In this document: piece by piece, positions 21,710 to 34,400 of the stretch
Layout of the letters: each line of letters starts with the position of its first letter
Numbering within the stretch: the stretch's first letter is position 1
Source of the DNA: Grammothele lineata
Lineage: Eukaryota; Basidiomycota; Agaricomycetes; Polyporales; Polyporaceae
Assembly: GCA_002150815.3 (NCBI GenBank)
Contig: NDFF03000126.1
Coordinates: forward strand, 144,329 to 208,328
Reading direction: 5' to 3'
Length of the DNA stretch: 64,000 nt
Notes under the pieces: generated by a model
Told to the model about the DNA's origin: nothing
Seen by the model: only the letters and a program-made list of their open reading frames with translations
Databases searched by the model: none
Position numbers and translations under genes: made by a program

Positions 21710-22712
21710 ATGGTGTGTCCCCCTAACTACAAGCCCTTCGCGCACACACGAAACTTATCGCGGTGAGGGCAGGCTCTTCTCCGACATCCGCCTCAAGAAC
21801 CTGTTCCCGACTATAGCGAGCTCCCACTCGGTCGCATCGACTTGCTCTTTCTACTTAGACTCCTCTCGAAGGAGATTGCACGCTCAGGCAAGTTCCGCGC
21901 TCCTGTCGTACTGGCCGTACACGGTGGCGCGCAGGTCGTGCTCAGTGATGGCTTGCGGCGCGTCTCCGGCGTTCGCCAGACAACGCGCGACGTCGATTTC
22001 GTCAGTCATCCATCCTCGCGCGTCGCCATGAATGCTGGGTACACGGACGGGAGATCGCGCCTACGAAGGTATATCCGTCGCGCGGCACAAGCGTCCGGAT
22101 TAGAGGGCATCGGGGCGGACTGGATGAATAGCGCTCCGGACGCGGCGTTGGAGGGGCTGACCGGGTATCGTTCTGTCCTCTCTAAGCGCCTCTTCAATTG
22201 TACTGACGTGCGCCGCTAGCACCGATGGGAGGCAGACGCTCGATGCCATATGGGAAGATACCATGTCGCCCGCCAACAAGCGAGCCAATACACTCTTCGC
22301 GAGCTCCTCTCTGGTCCTCGTCGGCGTCCCCTGGCACTGGACCGTAGCGCTCAAACTCGTTCGCTTTCAGAAGCACGACCCACATGATGTGGCGTGCGTC
22401 CTCCGCCTTGTCGAGCCCCCGCGTCCGCACCACCCGACCTGGACGGGCGAAACCGTGGAGCGATGGCTCCGGTACGCCTGCGCCAGTATGCGGTACGATC
22501 TCTATCACCCTCAGCAAATACAACGTTGGCGCCACTGCATTCACAGCGCGGTCGCGCTAGCCGCTGAGAGTGAGGAGAGGTGTCGAACTTCGTGGTCCGT
22601 ACACGGGCTGCGACGTTCGACGCTTGTCGCAGGAGCTGTGGTATACCCTTGGCATGTTTGGAGTCAGTCGCCGTCGACAACTCCCGTCAGGTGGACGCCG
22701 CGTTGTTATTGA
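21710..22712 (+). CDS. Nucleotidyltransferase-like protein, tandem copy 2
   Basis: Modelled as three exons: 21710-21762, 21817-22164 and 22220-22712, giving 297 aa. Without intron 1 the ATG frame hits a TGA at 21764. That TGA lies inside a GTGAGG donor, and a 54-nt intron ending CTATAG removes it and keeps frame into ELPLGRIDLLFLLRLLSKEI. Core motifs match copy 1: VLAVHGGAQVVL, RQTTRDVDFV, GADWMNSAPDAAL and VALKLVRFQKHDPHDV. At the position where copy 1 uses its GT donor, this copy has GC; the next GT six bases further on is still in frame and is used in this model, adding a few residues. The C-terminal tail after RRSTL is extended compared with copy 1. It is probably functional, but a start or splice defect cannot be excluded without transcripts. 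Confidence 0.6.
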
Positions 22713-25186
22713 TGGTCAAGTCTAGAGACATTGGCATCGGACCAGACAATTTCACATGACATTTGCTTCCATTTGCATGGTATGCAGCTACCGTCTTGCT
22801 AGGACTCAAGACCCGATGATCCTGCATGTGCTCATTCAACTTCTTGTATCTCCGTTCATCACAGCCGAGCGCTTTGTATTTTTGTGGCTGCCAGAACTTG
22901 TATTGTACATGTATGAGGAGAGCATGGCGGCCGTTCCTTTCCCCTTCCATGTAGTCTACTCCTACGCATTGAACGAAATGGTAGAAAGGAGATCGGTTTC
23001 CATGACGTCATCCGGTAGAAGGCGCATTCTAGCGCTTCTCAGCCACTGCCCAGTGCACTGACTCGCCGCTACCATCGTCTTGAAGCTGCTTGGCGGCCAC
23101 GACTTCCGTTTCAACTCGGGGGAGGCATGTACGGAGCCTGCGCCGCACTTCTAGCATTGTAACACCTGTCCCGCCATCCCGCACTTCTATCTGATCGCAA
23201 CTGTCTCTTGCTGACGGCGTAGGTCTGAGGGCGCTCCGAGACCTTCGTGGCACTATGACCTGTTTATTCAAATTACTCCAAACTCTTATAGTGCTCCTAG
23301 GAGTCGAGAGCACACGTGCCGCTCTGTAGGTTGTTGTAGGCGCAAGCCCCTGGCTTTCGGGCTGATGTATTCCCACAACGCTCTCCGGCGAGCGTGGAAC
23401 TCAGGCCGATTTGCCCGTCGGGCGGAAGCTTCTCTCCGACACGCCACCCGTATGTCTCAGTGTGTACCGCCAGGCCGCGAACGCCGCCCGGGCCCAGCTC
23501 AGGAGTCAGCTCCGGTCGCAGCGTCCCCTCAAGATGTCCCTGCGCGCACGATGGTCAGTAGCCTCATGGCAGCCCCGCGCTCCCATCATGTTCATCAGAT
23601 AGTTCACACAGCTGCGGTAGCCGTACCTGGAAGTAGGGGAATTGCAAGGGAGCCGTCCTTCCCAAACCCTGTCTAACATTTGATGTTCAATTTACTAGTT
23701 TGAACCTACGTGGGGAAGTGTCGGAGCTCCGCTTTTCATGCACCGAAGACGGGAACGGAACGCCCACCCTGGTCCCGGCCCGTGTAGAGTTCCCGGGACC
23801 GTTCATGGACGCGTGTGTGCATCGAAGTGGTCCGTTCTTCAGTGTGCGAGTGCCCGCCGATCCACACAGGGTCCTACGGTAAGTGGGCAGGCCTGTGGTC
23901 TAAGCGCAGGCGGGCGTGCGAGATGAAGGAGTGCCACAATCTAATCTAGGAGCTGTTATGCTTCGTTGTGGCCTGACTTCGAGGAGTAGCTGGAAGTTGC
24001 CGGTGCCACAGCACAGCGGCACGGATGCCATGTCATCATGCCGCTGCGCACAATCTTCACTGACTCTGGGAAACAGGCTCGTCGAAAAGAGAGTCACTGT
24101 GACAGGCTGTCGAGCCGTACATATCACGAAGCACCAGCCGCGGCTGAGTACGCACACACCCTCCTCGTCGGGTTTATGGCGTAAACGGGCACCGGCTTTC
24201 CTGTGCGCTTACTCACCCGAGCCCGGACCGTGCCCGCTGTTCCCATACACAACGGAAAACCAGTGAATGTTGGGCCGCCACCTCCACCGAGTCGCTGTGT
24301 GATTCGTAAGACGTTGAGTCATTGCTAGGATGACAGGAGTGGGCGAGAAAGTGCGTAGGCCGCGGCCGCGAGGCACGCTCGGTTGCTGCGTAGGCCACTG
24401 TAGGCGACATGCGGCGGCGGATGCTAGAGAAGCTGTCGCTCACCCGTGTGGCCTCGCGTGGTTCTGGTGGCCCTCGTGGCCGACACCCACAATTCCTCCC
24501 CTAGCCATATCTTCTGTGGTATGATGTATTTCGTACTGTGCGGGTCACATTACCGTCGTCCCGCTGTCGACCCACGTCAACGCTCGTGGCACGAGGAAGG
24601 GCGGGCCAACGCGGTAGCTACGTTTTATTGTCGCGCGGAACGCCACTGCGCCACGGCAGAACACTTCGGGTTAGGGAACTTCAAAGGACGTAAGTCACCG
24701 GCCCACGCAGCTGCGCCGCAAAAATGACCGTGAGACGAATGCCCGAACGCTGCAGCATGGTTCCGAGGGAGAGAACAGGCAGCGTACATATCTGGCTCTT
24801 GGATGTCATCTGAGAAGGATAGGGTCGAGGGTGCCGCAGCGGAGCTAGCGGGGTGAGGAATTGAGAGGAGTACTATCAGCATCGAGGGATGGAGAAGGAG
24901 TGCGGCGGACGAGACGGAACCTTTGCGGGCGGTGCCGCGGAGAGGAGACGGCGCACGGAATCAAAAGTGGGAGGGCCGAAACACCGCCGCGATGATGTTG
25001 TTTCGCTTAGATGGCGGGAGGACGCTTTGCCCCCTTAGGCACCGTGGGCGCTTTGTCGCTAGACAAAAAGCTGGACGTCTTCCTTCCGCCTCCTCTCGCC
25101 CTCCCTACAAAAGGCTTCCAGCCGTCGATACCCCCTTTAATGTTTTTCGCTCCTCCTCAGCCTTCTGCAGCTCTTTGGATACAAGC
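22713..25186. other. Intergenic between nucleotidyltransferase copies 2 and 3, 2.5 kb
   Basis: Open frames such as 22756-23061 (plus) and 23365-23676 (plus) have no motif and no matching splice sites. No gene is called. A TATA-like ctacaaaagg occurs near 25105, about 80 bp upstream of the start of copy 3. Confidence 0.45.
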
Positions 25187-26171
25187 ATGTCGCGCAGAAC
25201 ACCCTCTTCTTCGTCTTCGTCTCCTCTGCCCAAACGCAACGAGGTCATCATGAACCGCCAACTCCTCCTTGGCGCCCTCCACGACCTTTCGATGCGTCTT
25301 CAGAAATATTTCCCATCCACCGTACGCCTGGTTGTACACGGTGGTGCAGTCATGGTCCTTCATCCCCTCCTCGGCTGCCGCGAGTCTACTCGTGACGTCG
25401 ACTACCTCCATCGCGCCTTTGAGGCCGAGTGGCTCGCTCGCGGCGTCTCTGACGCAGGCCCGCGCCTTCTCACTTGCATCAAGGCCACCGCGCGTGTGTA
25501 CAACCTCGGCGCGGACTGGATGAACGCCGCCGCCGACGTCGCGCTCCCCATGTCCAGAGAGTGAGTGTGTCAATTTTCGTTGCTGCGTGACAACCGCCTC
25601 CGTTTAGCGCTCAGGGACGTGCAGGGGTGAAAAATTGGGTCTTCCATGAGTCAATGTCCTTCCGTCCTACTCTGACTCTTGCGTGCACTAAAACAATTCT
25701 TTTCCCCTGCATGTTCCGAGGCGTGGAACAGAAATGTCATGTTCTTCGGGAGCGCCGTGCTGACTGGTGTGTTCTTTTTGCGTCGTGCGCAGTACGTACG
25801 GGAAGAAGTTTGATCCGATTTATGTCGACGCCGTGTCGTCGAATAACACGAGCGTGAACACCCTCTTCACCTCGCCCGGCCTCGTCCTCATCGGCGTGAG
25901 CTGGGCTTGGTCCGTGGCGCTCAAACTCGTGCGTTACGAGAAGCACGATCCGCAAGACATCGCGAGCATTCTCCGCCTCGGCCATCGCCAGCGCAACGTC
26001 AAGTGGACGCGCTCGCTGCTCGAGGCGTGGCTCATGTCTATCTGTGGGGCGATGGGGTACGCTGCGTACTCGCCCTGGCAGTTGGAAGCCACTCGCCAAA
26101 AAATGCGCCATGCCATTTCGCTGGCGTACCACGAGCAGCCCCCGGCCCAACGTACGCTCTATGCGCACTAG
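25187..26171 (+). CDS. Nucleotidyltransferase-like protein, tandem copy 3
   Basis: Two exons, 25187-25560 and 25793-26171, give 250 aa. The start ATG is followed by a Ser/Pro-rich leader and then MNRQLLLGALHDLSMRLQ. Catalytic-type motifs are LVVHGGAVMVL and ESTRDVDYL, then LGADWMNAAADVAL and VALKLVRYEKHDPQDI. It is more diverged than copies 1 and 2 are from each other, suggesting it is the older lineage. Its intron is at the same place but is 232 nt instead of about 55-70 nt (GTGAGT...GTGCGCAG). It has the cleanest gene model of the three and the best promoter position. Function is unknown; family assignment (DUF6036/AbiEii-like nucleotidyltransferase fold) is by motif pattern. Confidence 0.75.
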
Positions 26172-27668
26172 GCTTGTGGGGCTTGCTCCTCGCGTGCGTG
26201 CGGGTCTCCGCGCGCGTCGACATCATTCCGGTATCCTTATTGTCTCGGACATCGTCTCTGCTGCTCTTCCTTGTATCGTTATCTCTTCTTCGTCGCTTTC
26301 TCGCTGTCCCCGTTCGCCCTGTGCATACTACTTCTTAGAGCCTCGTTATACTCCCCCACCCCTACCTTAGTATTGTTGCTCATGACATTCTACGGCCCTC
26401 CACGCTATACCCTAATTCGCTACGGTACTTACGTCCGTTACGACTTACGCCTGATGAATTTACGACCCGTCATTCCCCTATGCCCAGCTGTGTGCGCGCG
26501 CGAGATGCCCTCAACCCAGATGGCGGCCCGGCGGAACGGTACCTTTCTCAGCCACACCCTTCCCTGCGAACGCGTGGCATGACGCGCGGCGCACACGCCC
26601 ACGATTCCGTGATTTAGCTGTCCGAGCGCGAGAAAAAGACAGAACAAGACGGACATCCAGACACGCTCGCAGGCGAGTATCATGACATCTGAACGGATGC
26701 CATACGAAATCTTGAATCTGCCACAATTTGCGACGTGCTACGCACATGATAAGTTATAACGAGTGAGATTGGATCGCGAGAGTACACTACGAAGCATCGT
26801 CCCTGTGATTGTCCTTAAGTATGCGTGAGTCACGACCCACGACACAGGCTGGTGATACATTCAATCTCCGCGCGAGGCCAGCGAGCGAGAGTCCATATAC
26901 GTAGACGTTCGAATCCGACGAACCACAACCACACCAGCGCCGTCTCTCGAGCTGACGTCGATGCGTCGCTCGTGGCGCCGGAGAGGCTATCTCCGCTATC
27001 AGCCCGCACGACGGCGAGGAAGGCTGCTTCCGAGCGGCGAGGACCACCTGCCACCGACGCGCCACAGGGAGAACCCCGCGTCTCGACACCTCAACGCCGC
27101 GAGGACGGCGGGTGGGTGTCGAGAGGCGCGCCGTGGCGCAACGGCGGTCGCACGCGATCCGCGGGGGCCCGGGAGGCCCGCGGCGTCGAGCCCTGAGGAC
27201 GTAGTGATACAGAAGTTTGTCCGCGCCCTGCGCCGGACGCGCACGTCAGCACTGCAGCGGGAGTTCACGACTGCGTCACACGCTGCCATTTGCTCAGGCA
27301 GGACGACGGGTTACGATCTGTAGCACAGACGGAAAGGGGAGAAGATTAGCATGGAGGTGCATAGACTTCGGACGCTTGAGCCTTGGACGCCGCGCGGCGC
27401 GCGCGGCCCACCCGTACCCGCACCCGGCCGTGAGTTCGCCGATACCGCCGCAATCGCGCGCCGCGGTGACACTCGCCGCGCAAGGCGCGGGTCCGAACTC
27501 CAGGCGCCGCGACGGTTCCGATCCCCGGGATGATATCCGTGCGGTCTACGGAGCTCAGAACATGTCACCATAAAGGCGTGCAGTGCGTGCACGGGTGTCT
27601 AGGAAGACACGCGCAGCCCGCGCGCAACAGCGGCTCGGGAGGGTGGGTGCGACGGCCACGGCGACGAC
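26172..27668. other. Intergenic, 1.5 kb, no gene seen
   Basis: Lies between convergent genes. The 26.8-27.6 kb part is very GC-rich and leaves several frames open on both strands; none carries a motif. A GTTCGAATCC at about 26909 looks like a tRNA B-box, but no stem or A-box supports it. Confidence 0.45.
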
Positions 27669-29559
27669 TTATGACGCAATCGGGAAGAGAGACGCGAACG
27701 TACCGAAGTTCCCCCACGCGTTGCAGGCGCAGTTCTTCTTCTTACGGAGGGCATAGTTGTTTGGGCAGTGCGTGAATGGCGGGTGCCGGTAACCGATCTC
27801 GTTGAAGAAGTGAATCTGGTCCTTGCGCGCGAAGAGGGCGGCGGCTATGCTGTGCACGGGCGCGTCTCCCCAGCGCTATGGAAGAATGTGAGCGTCACGC
27901 TCACATCGGACGGGACGGGTGAGGGACGCGCGCATGTCCGGGAAATGAGGGGATGGCGTCATGTATGGAAGCGGGTGCGGGTGTGATCGAGGGACGGGAA
28001 GAGAAGGGGGACGAACCTCGTAGTAGAACCCGCCCTTCGACTCGAGGTGATCGAAGAATTTGGTGTACGCTTCGCCTCGCCAGAACTCCATGTTCGCAAT
28101 CTCGAAGTTGCTCCAAACTACGCGCGACGCATGGTCGTCAGCCGAACGTGCCGCGAATCGCGTGTAGGGTATGTAGGAGATACGTACAGTGGCAGAGGTT
28201 GTAAGTATCACCGTTGTTTTCCGAGACGAACCCCATCGAGTTGTTCGGCGCGACGTACTGCGGGTTGGCATCGATGAATTCTGGACGTGATCGGGTGGTT
28301 AGCATGGCATGGACATTACACGTGGACGGCTTACCTTTGACCGTGCTCCACAACGTGGTGATCGTCTTCGGCCACTCCTTGAGTGAGATGGTGAAACCTA
28401 ATTACCTCTCCGTCAATCGGGGCCGAGGAGGGTGAAAGACGACTACGCTTACCGTAGACCTTATCGTTGTCCTCCATAAAGAGGAACGGATCTTCATCAA
28501 CATCGCAAAGGAACTCGACGTTGGGCCTGACCATCCAATCATCAGGCGATACTCGGACGTTAGGGAAACATATCGAAGACTCACTCGACGCGCCAGTACC
28601 ACTTGTACTTGAGAAGGAGAGGATGCCTATAGAAGAACTACGCCAGATCGAGCGTGAGCACATCGCTCTGAGCGCCTCCGCCGAAGTACTTACACCAGAG
28701 TTGAACCGGCACATGTTGCGATATCTACGCAGCAAGTCAGCATGGCCCTCTCGGACCGCCGCGGCCAAAGAGAACGTACGATACACTGCCTATTCGCCCG
28801 GACACTGTCAGCTACATGAGTAACAGGCGTGTCGGAGCGCGACGCACCTCCATAAATAACGTTAGACGCCACCATCTCCGCCCTGCTCGCGGACGCCTTG
28901 TCCTCGTCAATCCAGTCCGGCTGGTACCAGTGCTCCTGCGGGATCAACCCAAACTCGACCGACCCGTTGATCTCTGCACTGATCCTCCTGCGCATCCGCA
29001 CGCCGTCTGAGCCCCCTGAGAATACCTGGATGGCTTAGGAGGACTCACTCTTTAAACTCGTCGGTGAAGGGCACCTCGTTGAGGAACACCCAAGGGTAAT
29101 TATATGCGGCGTTAAAACGCTGCTCGAACTTCTGGACGCTCGAGACGGCATCCTCGAGCTCGGAGTTGCGCGCGAGCATGAGGATGACCGCGTTGGCACG
29201 GCGCGTGCCGTTGACATAATATACGCCCTGGGATGGAGACGTCGGCTCGGCAGCGAGACTCGTCGTAGTCGACGTAGACAACTCCGCGACCTCAAGCCCG
29301 GAGGTGGTGGAGGCGAGACGGACATATTCAGGGTGTCGGAAGACAGCATATACGGATAGCTACAGCCGTTGTAAGCATTGCGGGGCGTGGGGCGTTGAAC
29401 ACGGCGGGCACTCACCATCATAGACATTGCCAGCGAGAAAGCGAGGATTCGATAGCGGAGGGATCGTGGAGTACATTCGCGAAGGAAGTGAACGGGAAGC
29501 CAGCGAGGCAGTTTGCTGTCACTGCTAGAAGAGAACATAGTGTGAAGGGGAGAAGGCAA
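27669..29559 (-). CDS. GT15 family alpha-1,2-mannosyltransferase (Kre2/Mnt1-like)
   Basis: A multi-exon minus-strand gene. The first exon has a short cytosolic, basic N-terminus and then LRYRILAFSLAMSMM, which joins across an intron to LSVYAVFRHPEY: a type II signal anchor. The lumenal domain follows in order: VNGTRRANAVILMLARNSEL, FEQRFNAAYNYPWVFLNE, EFGLIPQEHWYQPDWIDE, YRNMCRFNSG then FFYRHPLLLKYKWYWRVE, PNVEFLCDVDEDPFLFME, NNGDTYNLCHFWSNFEIA, FWRGEAYTKFFDHL and GFYYERWGDAPVHSIAAAL. NNYALRKKKNCAC lies near the end. The YNLCHFWSNFEI segment is the family's acceptor/catalytic region. These Golgi enzymes add alpha-1,2-mannose to O- and N-glycans and are important for the fungal wall. The start may be the ATG at 29559 or the one at 29538, seven codons later. 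It looks intact. Confidence 0.92.
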
Positions 29560-31434
29560 AAGCGAGAGAGAGAGTGGAGATGGGCAAACGTGAGTGAGTG
29601 TGGAATACGATCGGCGCGGAGTAGTAGTACTTACGAAAGAACCGGCCGTCGGGACCGCAGCGTCTTGCGCAGCAAGCGGAAGGGGTGGAGTAGTTCGAGC
29701 AGATTGCGAGGCTGCGCAGGAAGGCGGAATCCCATCGCATGCTATGGCTAAACTTGGGACACCATGATGCCGCTGCGGGTAAGTGTCTATGACAAGCCAG
29801 TATTGCAGCCCTCCTTCGGACCGCCCGGGTGTGTATCACGCTGAAGCGGTAGAAGCATTGCTGTCTCATGGGTGCCTCCTACTGACACGGCTTTGTCTAT
29901 GCGTTGATCGTGGGTTCTTCGCTCGTCCCATTTGTAAGATTTTCAGTATGATCTGGAGCGCCGCGGCGACTGCGTGTCAGCGTAGGTAGCGGAGATTCGA
30001 TGTGGCGCACCTGCCGCCGCAGGAGGCTGCGAGTAATCATTACCTGCGAAGCAAAAATAGCGGCCGAGAAGAGGAGCTCGAGACGGTGCAGCGGTCAGTG
30101 GACGAACAGAACAAGCGTGAACGGGCCAGACTCAGGGCCGGCGCTTTCCTCTTCCGGGGCGATGACCTTCCGGAAAAGGCAACAATCCGCCTTTCCCCGC
30201 AACCGCCATGATCGCCGACCCCGCGTCGGGGACTGCGCGCAGTGTGCCAGGTAACGACATACATGTGCTCCATGCTATCAGAGCCTGAGGGAACGAAGCC
30301 TCGCGGTCAGGTTCTCATGCTTACCAGCCAGCGTATTCAGTGGTGAGCATCCTAGTAGTATGCGATGCGATAGCGGCACGACGTGAATGTTTAGGAGGGT
30401 GCCCAAGCATCGAGTTTAGTCGGACGGTCTTGAATGAAAGACGTACTATTCGAATGGGTACGTCAATCTGAGTGGTTACTACCATCCCGGTACATGTTGT
30501 ACCATACTCTCACACCTCCGTTAAGCCCTCCTGCAATGTTAAGAACCCCGCCAACGAGGGGCCGATGATGCGCCTGGAGAGACCTCACGACAGCGACGAC
30601 GACTCGGATCTCAAGCACTGCACCATGGATGCCTTGGATCCGGGGTTGTGCACGCCCTTCAACGACGTCGTCAAGGTGTTCCGCTCGGCGTTCCTCCAGG
30701 AGCTGCAGTTCATCCGGTACTTCACTGTGTGCGTCGACGATGCCCAGTTGGCATCGTCTTGGACGACTTCCCGCGGCTCACGCACGTCGCCGTCGCCGTC
30801 GGGGTCGCGGACGGGATGGCCACGCCAAGCGACGCGCGCGTGGGCTTGCTCCGGAAAATATCTAGGACGGAAGGATTCTCCATCGACGGCGAGATCCTCG
30901 TCGACCAACTGCCGCGGCACAAGTGTTTACGTCGTAGGATGGAAGAGGGGTTAAAGCTCGACGCGCTACGGCTTCTTCAGTGTTATAGTATCGCTCGCGG
31001 ATCCAAACAGTGCGGCCATCTTTCGGAACACACACATCGCTCCGTACTGTGACGTGTAGATTAGGCAAAGATTAGGTCTCAACAATATACAGAACGAAGC
31101 CCGAGGTCGACTGTGGCATCATCAGTCGGTCGCTGTTTCACCAAGTGTACGCTTGTCGCTCATCGAACTGGAGTTTTGGGTCTATCCACGGCATGGAAAC
31201 AGTAAAGCCCCACGATCAACACTGACGAAGAGCCACACGTATTCAGAAGCAGGGACATGACGGAGATATCGGTGCTGCAGGCAGCGATAATGCGTACGAG
31301 ATGGCAGCTCCGAATAGGGGCTGAGGTAAGAGACTATAACGTGTACAACAGTCTTATTCCATACAAACGTCCTATAGCACAGCGTGAGCTACAACGATAG
31401 ACCGCCCTCACGCCCTCACGCCCTCACGCCACCC
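29560..31434. other. Intergenic, 1.9 kb, with possible coding scraps
   Basis: Two stretches look weakly coding. Bases 30002-30211 (plus) give a charged, coiled-coil-like peptide containing EEELETVQRSVDEQNKRER but no in-frame ATG. Bases 30560-31050 (plus) show DALDPGLCTPFNDVVKVF in one frame and IVLDDFPRLTHVAVAVGVAD in another, as if one frame shift separates them. Neither has a recognisable family. They may be remnants or unrecognised exons. Confidence 0.3.
30560..31050 (+). pseudogene. Possible frameshifted gene remnant, family unknown
   Basis: Codon-like sequence runs in one frame to FLQELQFIRY (near 30720) and then continues in a different frame as VGIVLDDFPRLTHV and LLRKISRTEGFSIDGEIL. 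The apparent gap between them is about 30 nt, too short for an intron here, so a frame shift is the simplest reading. I recognise no family. It could equally be chance open frame in GC-rich DNA. Confidence 0.2.
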
Positions 31435-31442
31435 TCACGCGT
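31401..31442. repeat. Short tandem repeat (CCCTCACG units) at the bromodomain gene stop codon
   Basis: Four or so near-perfect CCCTCACG-type units run just downstream of, and into, the stop codon of the minus-strand bromodomain gene, whose TGA is part of the innermost unit. Length variation here could shift the 3' end of the reading frame. Confidence 0.6.
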
Positions 31443-34400
31443 CCGCGGTGGGCACGATGTGCCGCAGGTGCGCGGGCACTAGCTCGGGGGGCAGCTTCGT
31501 GATCTGGTCGAGCGGTGCCCGTTTCGCGAGCGCAAGCAGGTTGAGCCGCAATTTCCTTAGCACCGGGTCCTCCTCGACCTCCCCCGCTTCCGCTTCCTTG
31601 CTCTTGGTCGAGGCTCCCTCGATCTTGACCCCGACCCCGGCCCCTACCCCTACCCCGTCTCCGCCATCCGCAGCGGCCGACGTCGAGGGTCCAGCGCTTA
31701 CGGCTGCGGAGCCGTTCATCGGGGGAGGGGGCGAGGACGGGCCAGGAGGCGGCTGAGGCGTCGTGTGCGCAGGCGCAGGCGCACCGCCCCCGCCAGGCCC
31801 CCCGCCCTGGTCGCCATCGTCGGCGTCGGTCTGCATAACGACATCGCCGTCGGCGTCCGCGGGCAGAGCGGCTGCGGCCTTGCTTTCGCCCTTATCCGAG
31901 TCCGGGCCGGGCTTCGCTGCAGTCGGCGCCGGCGCCGGGCCGTCCTCGACCATCGCCTCGCCGTCCGCTTCCTCCGTCTTCGCATCCGTCGCGGGTTCGT
32001 TGTTTGCGAGGCGCAGGATCTCATCGGCTGCGACGTCCAGTGCGTACGCGAGCATCGCCGCCTCGTCCGACGCCCCAGTCCCTTCTCCCACGTTGTTGGC
32101 ACTCGCCTCAGCCTCACGATGCTCCGCGATCGCCCATTGGAGGTACGCCGCCGCGTTCTTCTCGGGGTCGCGCGCGAGTGCTTCGTCCATCTCCCGCCGG
32201 CGACGCTCGATGAACGCACGCCCAGCCCAGACGTCTTCGGCGCGGAAAAGCTCGTCCGGGGCACGGAGGAGAGCGGCGAGGTCGATTTTCCCACCGAGAA
32301 TAGTGCGAAGTGAGGCGAGTGCGCGGGCGGTGGCTGGATATGCGTGGAGGGAGAGGTCGATTTGGTGCGGGATATCGATGGGAGGTGCGTTGGAGGCAAG
32401 AGCTGGGGTAGGAGTGGGAAGGGGGACATCTGCGGGTAGGGGCGTGGTGACCTGGGGAGGCGAGGATGGACGGGAGAGAGGCGGGGTAGGTGGGAGGCCG
32501 TTGAGTAGCTTGGCAGTATCGTGGAGGATGCGATGGCGACCGCCCGTCAATGGGTTGACGATGTTGTCTTCAACCCATCGGGCGACGGGCATGCCTAACG
32601 CCCCGTATGTCGGTGGTTCGCCATTACGCTGCTACAAATACTCATTGAGGATGGGTCTACGCAGGACCGTCAGGGTAGAAACACTCACGATAGGTTCTGA
32701 AGGGGTCAAGAACTCCGCCAGACTCCTCACGTACGCCGCCCCGTCCACTCCACCATACACAACATCGCGGATGTACGCCTCCGCTGCCCCACCTTTCCCT
32801 TCCCAATACGACGCGTCCTCTTCTGCATCCGCATCCATCTTCACGTCCGGCGACGCTGGAACTGCGTTGCTACTCACCCGCACGCTATCCCTCAACACCT
32901 CGAACAACCTGTTCTGCGATCCCAGCGCTGCGCCCACATCTGTGACCTTCCGCTCCTCCACAAGCAGAGCCGGCAGCACACCGAACGAGCCAAAGTCCAT
33001 CGGAGCCGGCTCGCGCGATGCCTTCCAAGCAGGTTCGGACTCCTCCTCGGGGGCGGCGTCCCGAGCCCGCCCACGGGTGGGGGCGTTGCGGTTGATGACC
33101 CAATGCCGCCGCTTCGCAGGTTTGATGTGCTTTTTGAGCTTTGGCTGGGAGGACGAGGCGGTTGCGGGGATGTGAGATGTGGGGACGTCTGCGGCTGGAA
33201 TGACGTGCACGGGGGCGGGAAGAGGTGGTAGGGTGGAAGAAGAGGGCTCGAGGGTGGGGTAGACGGGAGTGAGGTAAGGTTTTGACATTAGTTCGGGGAC
33301 GGCGGCTGAGAGGACCGAGAAGGGGTCTTCCACTAATACCTTTGTTAGTTCGCTTGCATAACTCCGTGAGGCAGTATAACTCACTTTCTGGATAGTCTAG
33401 GCTACCATCCGCTGCCATAGGCGGACCGCCCCTCTCCATCCGCATACGCTCTTTCTTCGTCCGATACCGCTTGCCTGCATCACAGCGTTCACAAAGAGAA
33501 CATATCCGAGTAAACAGTTATGGCGTACCTTTGAGCTTCAGCGCCAGCATAAGCTCTGCCCAGTCCGAGCCTGGAGGGAACGCTCCCAGCCCGTCCTTGG
33601 CACCCGGCAAGCCCCCATCCGGCTCGAGGGACTCCGACACACCCATCGGCTTCTTCCCCTTCCCCTTCTTCCCGCCGACTTGCGCCAACGCGAGCGAAGG
33701 CGAGCCAGCACGGCTCTCGTCCACGTCCATCGGCGTCCCAGGCACGACAGACCCCTCTACGCCACCCGCGGCACCATCGTCGTCTAGCGTGACCGGCTCG
33801 TCGTCTTTTTCTACGTCTATGTTCCAGTCGGTCTCGTATTCTATGACGGTGGCCGCGGCTTTGGTGATGTGGTCGAGGGCGTAGGCCTCTATGCGGTCGG
33901 CTTCGGTGTGGTAGATGGTGCCGGCAGGGTTGAACGTCTTCGCATTGGTCGTTACGAGCTTCACGTCAGACTATAAAGAGAGTTTTGATCAGTAACAACG
34001 TCGTAAGATGTATAGAGGCAGGAAGAACTGGGCAGTACACAACACAAGCATTCATCTTTGACCGGACCACCACTCGCATACTCGCGAGAACAACACGGTT
34101 CAGCGTGGCGCACAAACGCAAACGTTGATCCTGGATGAACACTCGAGCTGCAACGCATCATATCTCGCATCGCGTCTTAGGGACAGACGTGATCTTACGT
34201 GCTGCTGCGAAGAGGGCAGTGTAGGGCTTCGCATCTCCACCATCAACCGCGCGAAAACACAGGTACGCCTTGAAAGAGGAAGGGGTATCCGCACCACGGA
34301 TAGGGGAAGTAGAACGCGGAGGGAGGAGTGTGAATGTCGCAACAAAATCAGGTGAAGAGAAGCTTTGCACGAATAGGAGGGACGGCCAGACGGTGCGTGC

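Noticed and set aside
21710..21816. Nonsense mutation making nucleotidyltransferase copy 2 a pseudogene
   Set aside because: The TGA is removed by a plausible 54-nt GTGAGG...CTATAG intron that keeps frame, so the gene may be intact.
30002..30211. Fragment of an SPF27/BCAS2-like splicing factor
   Set aside because: Only a loose coiled-coil resemblance; no ATG and no flanking exons.
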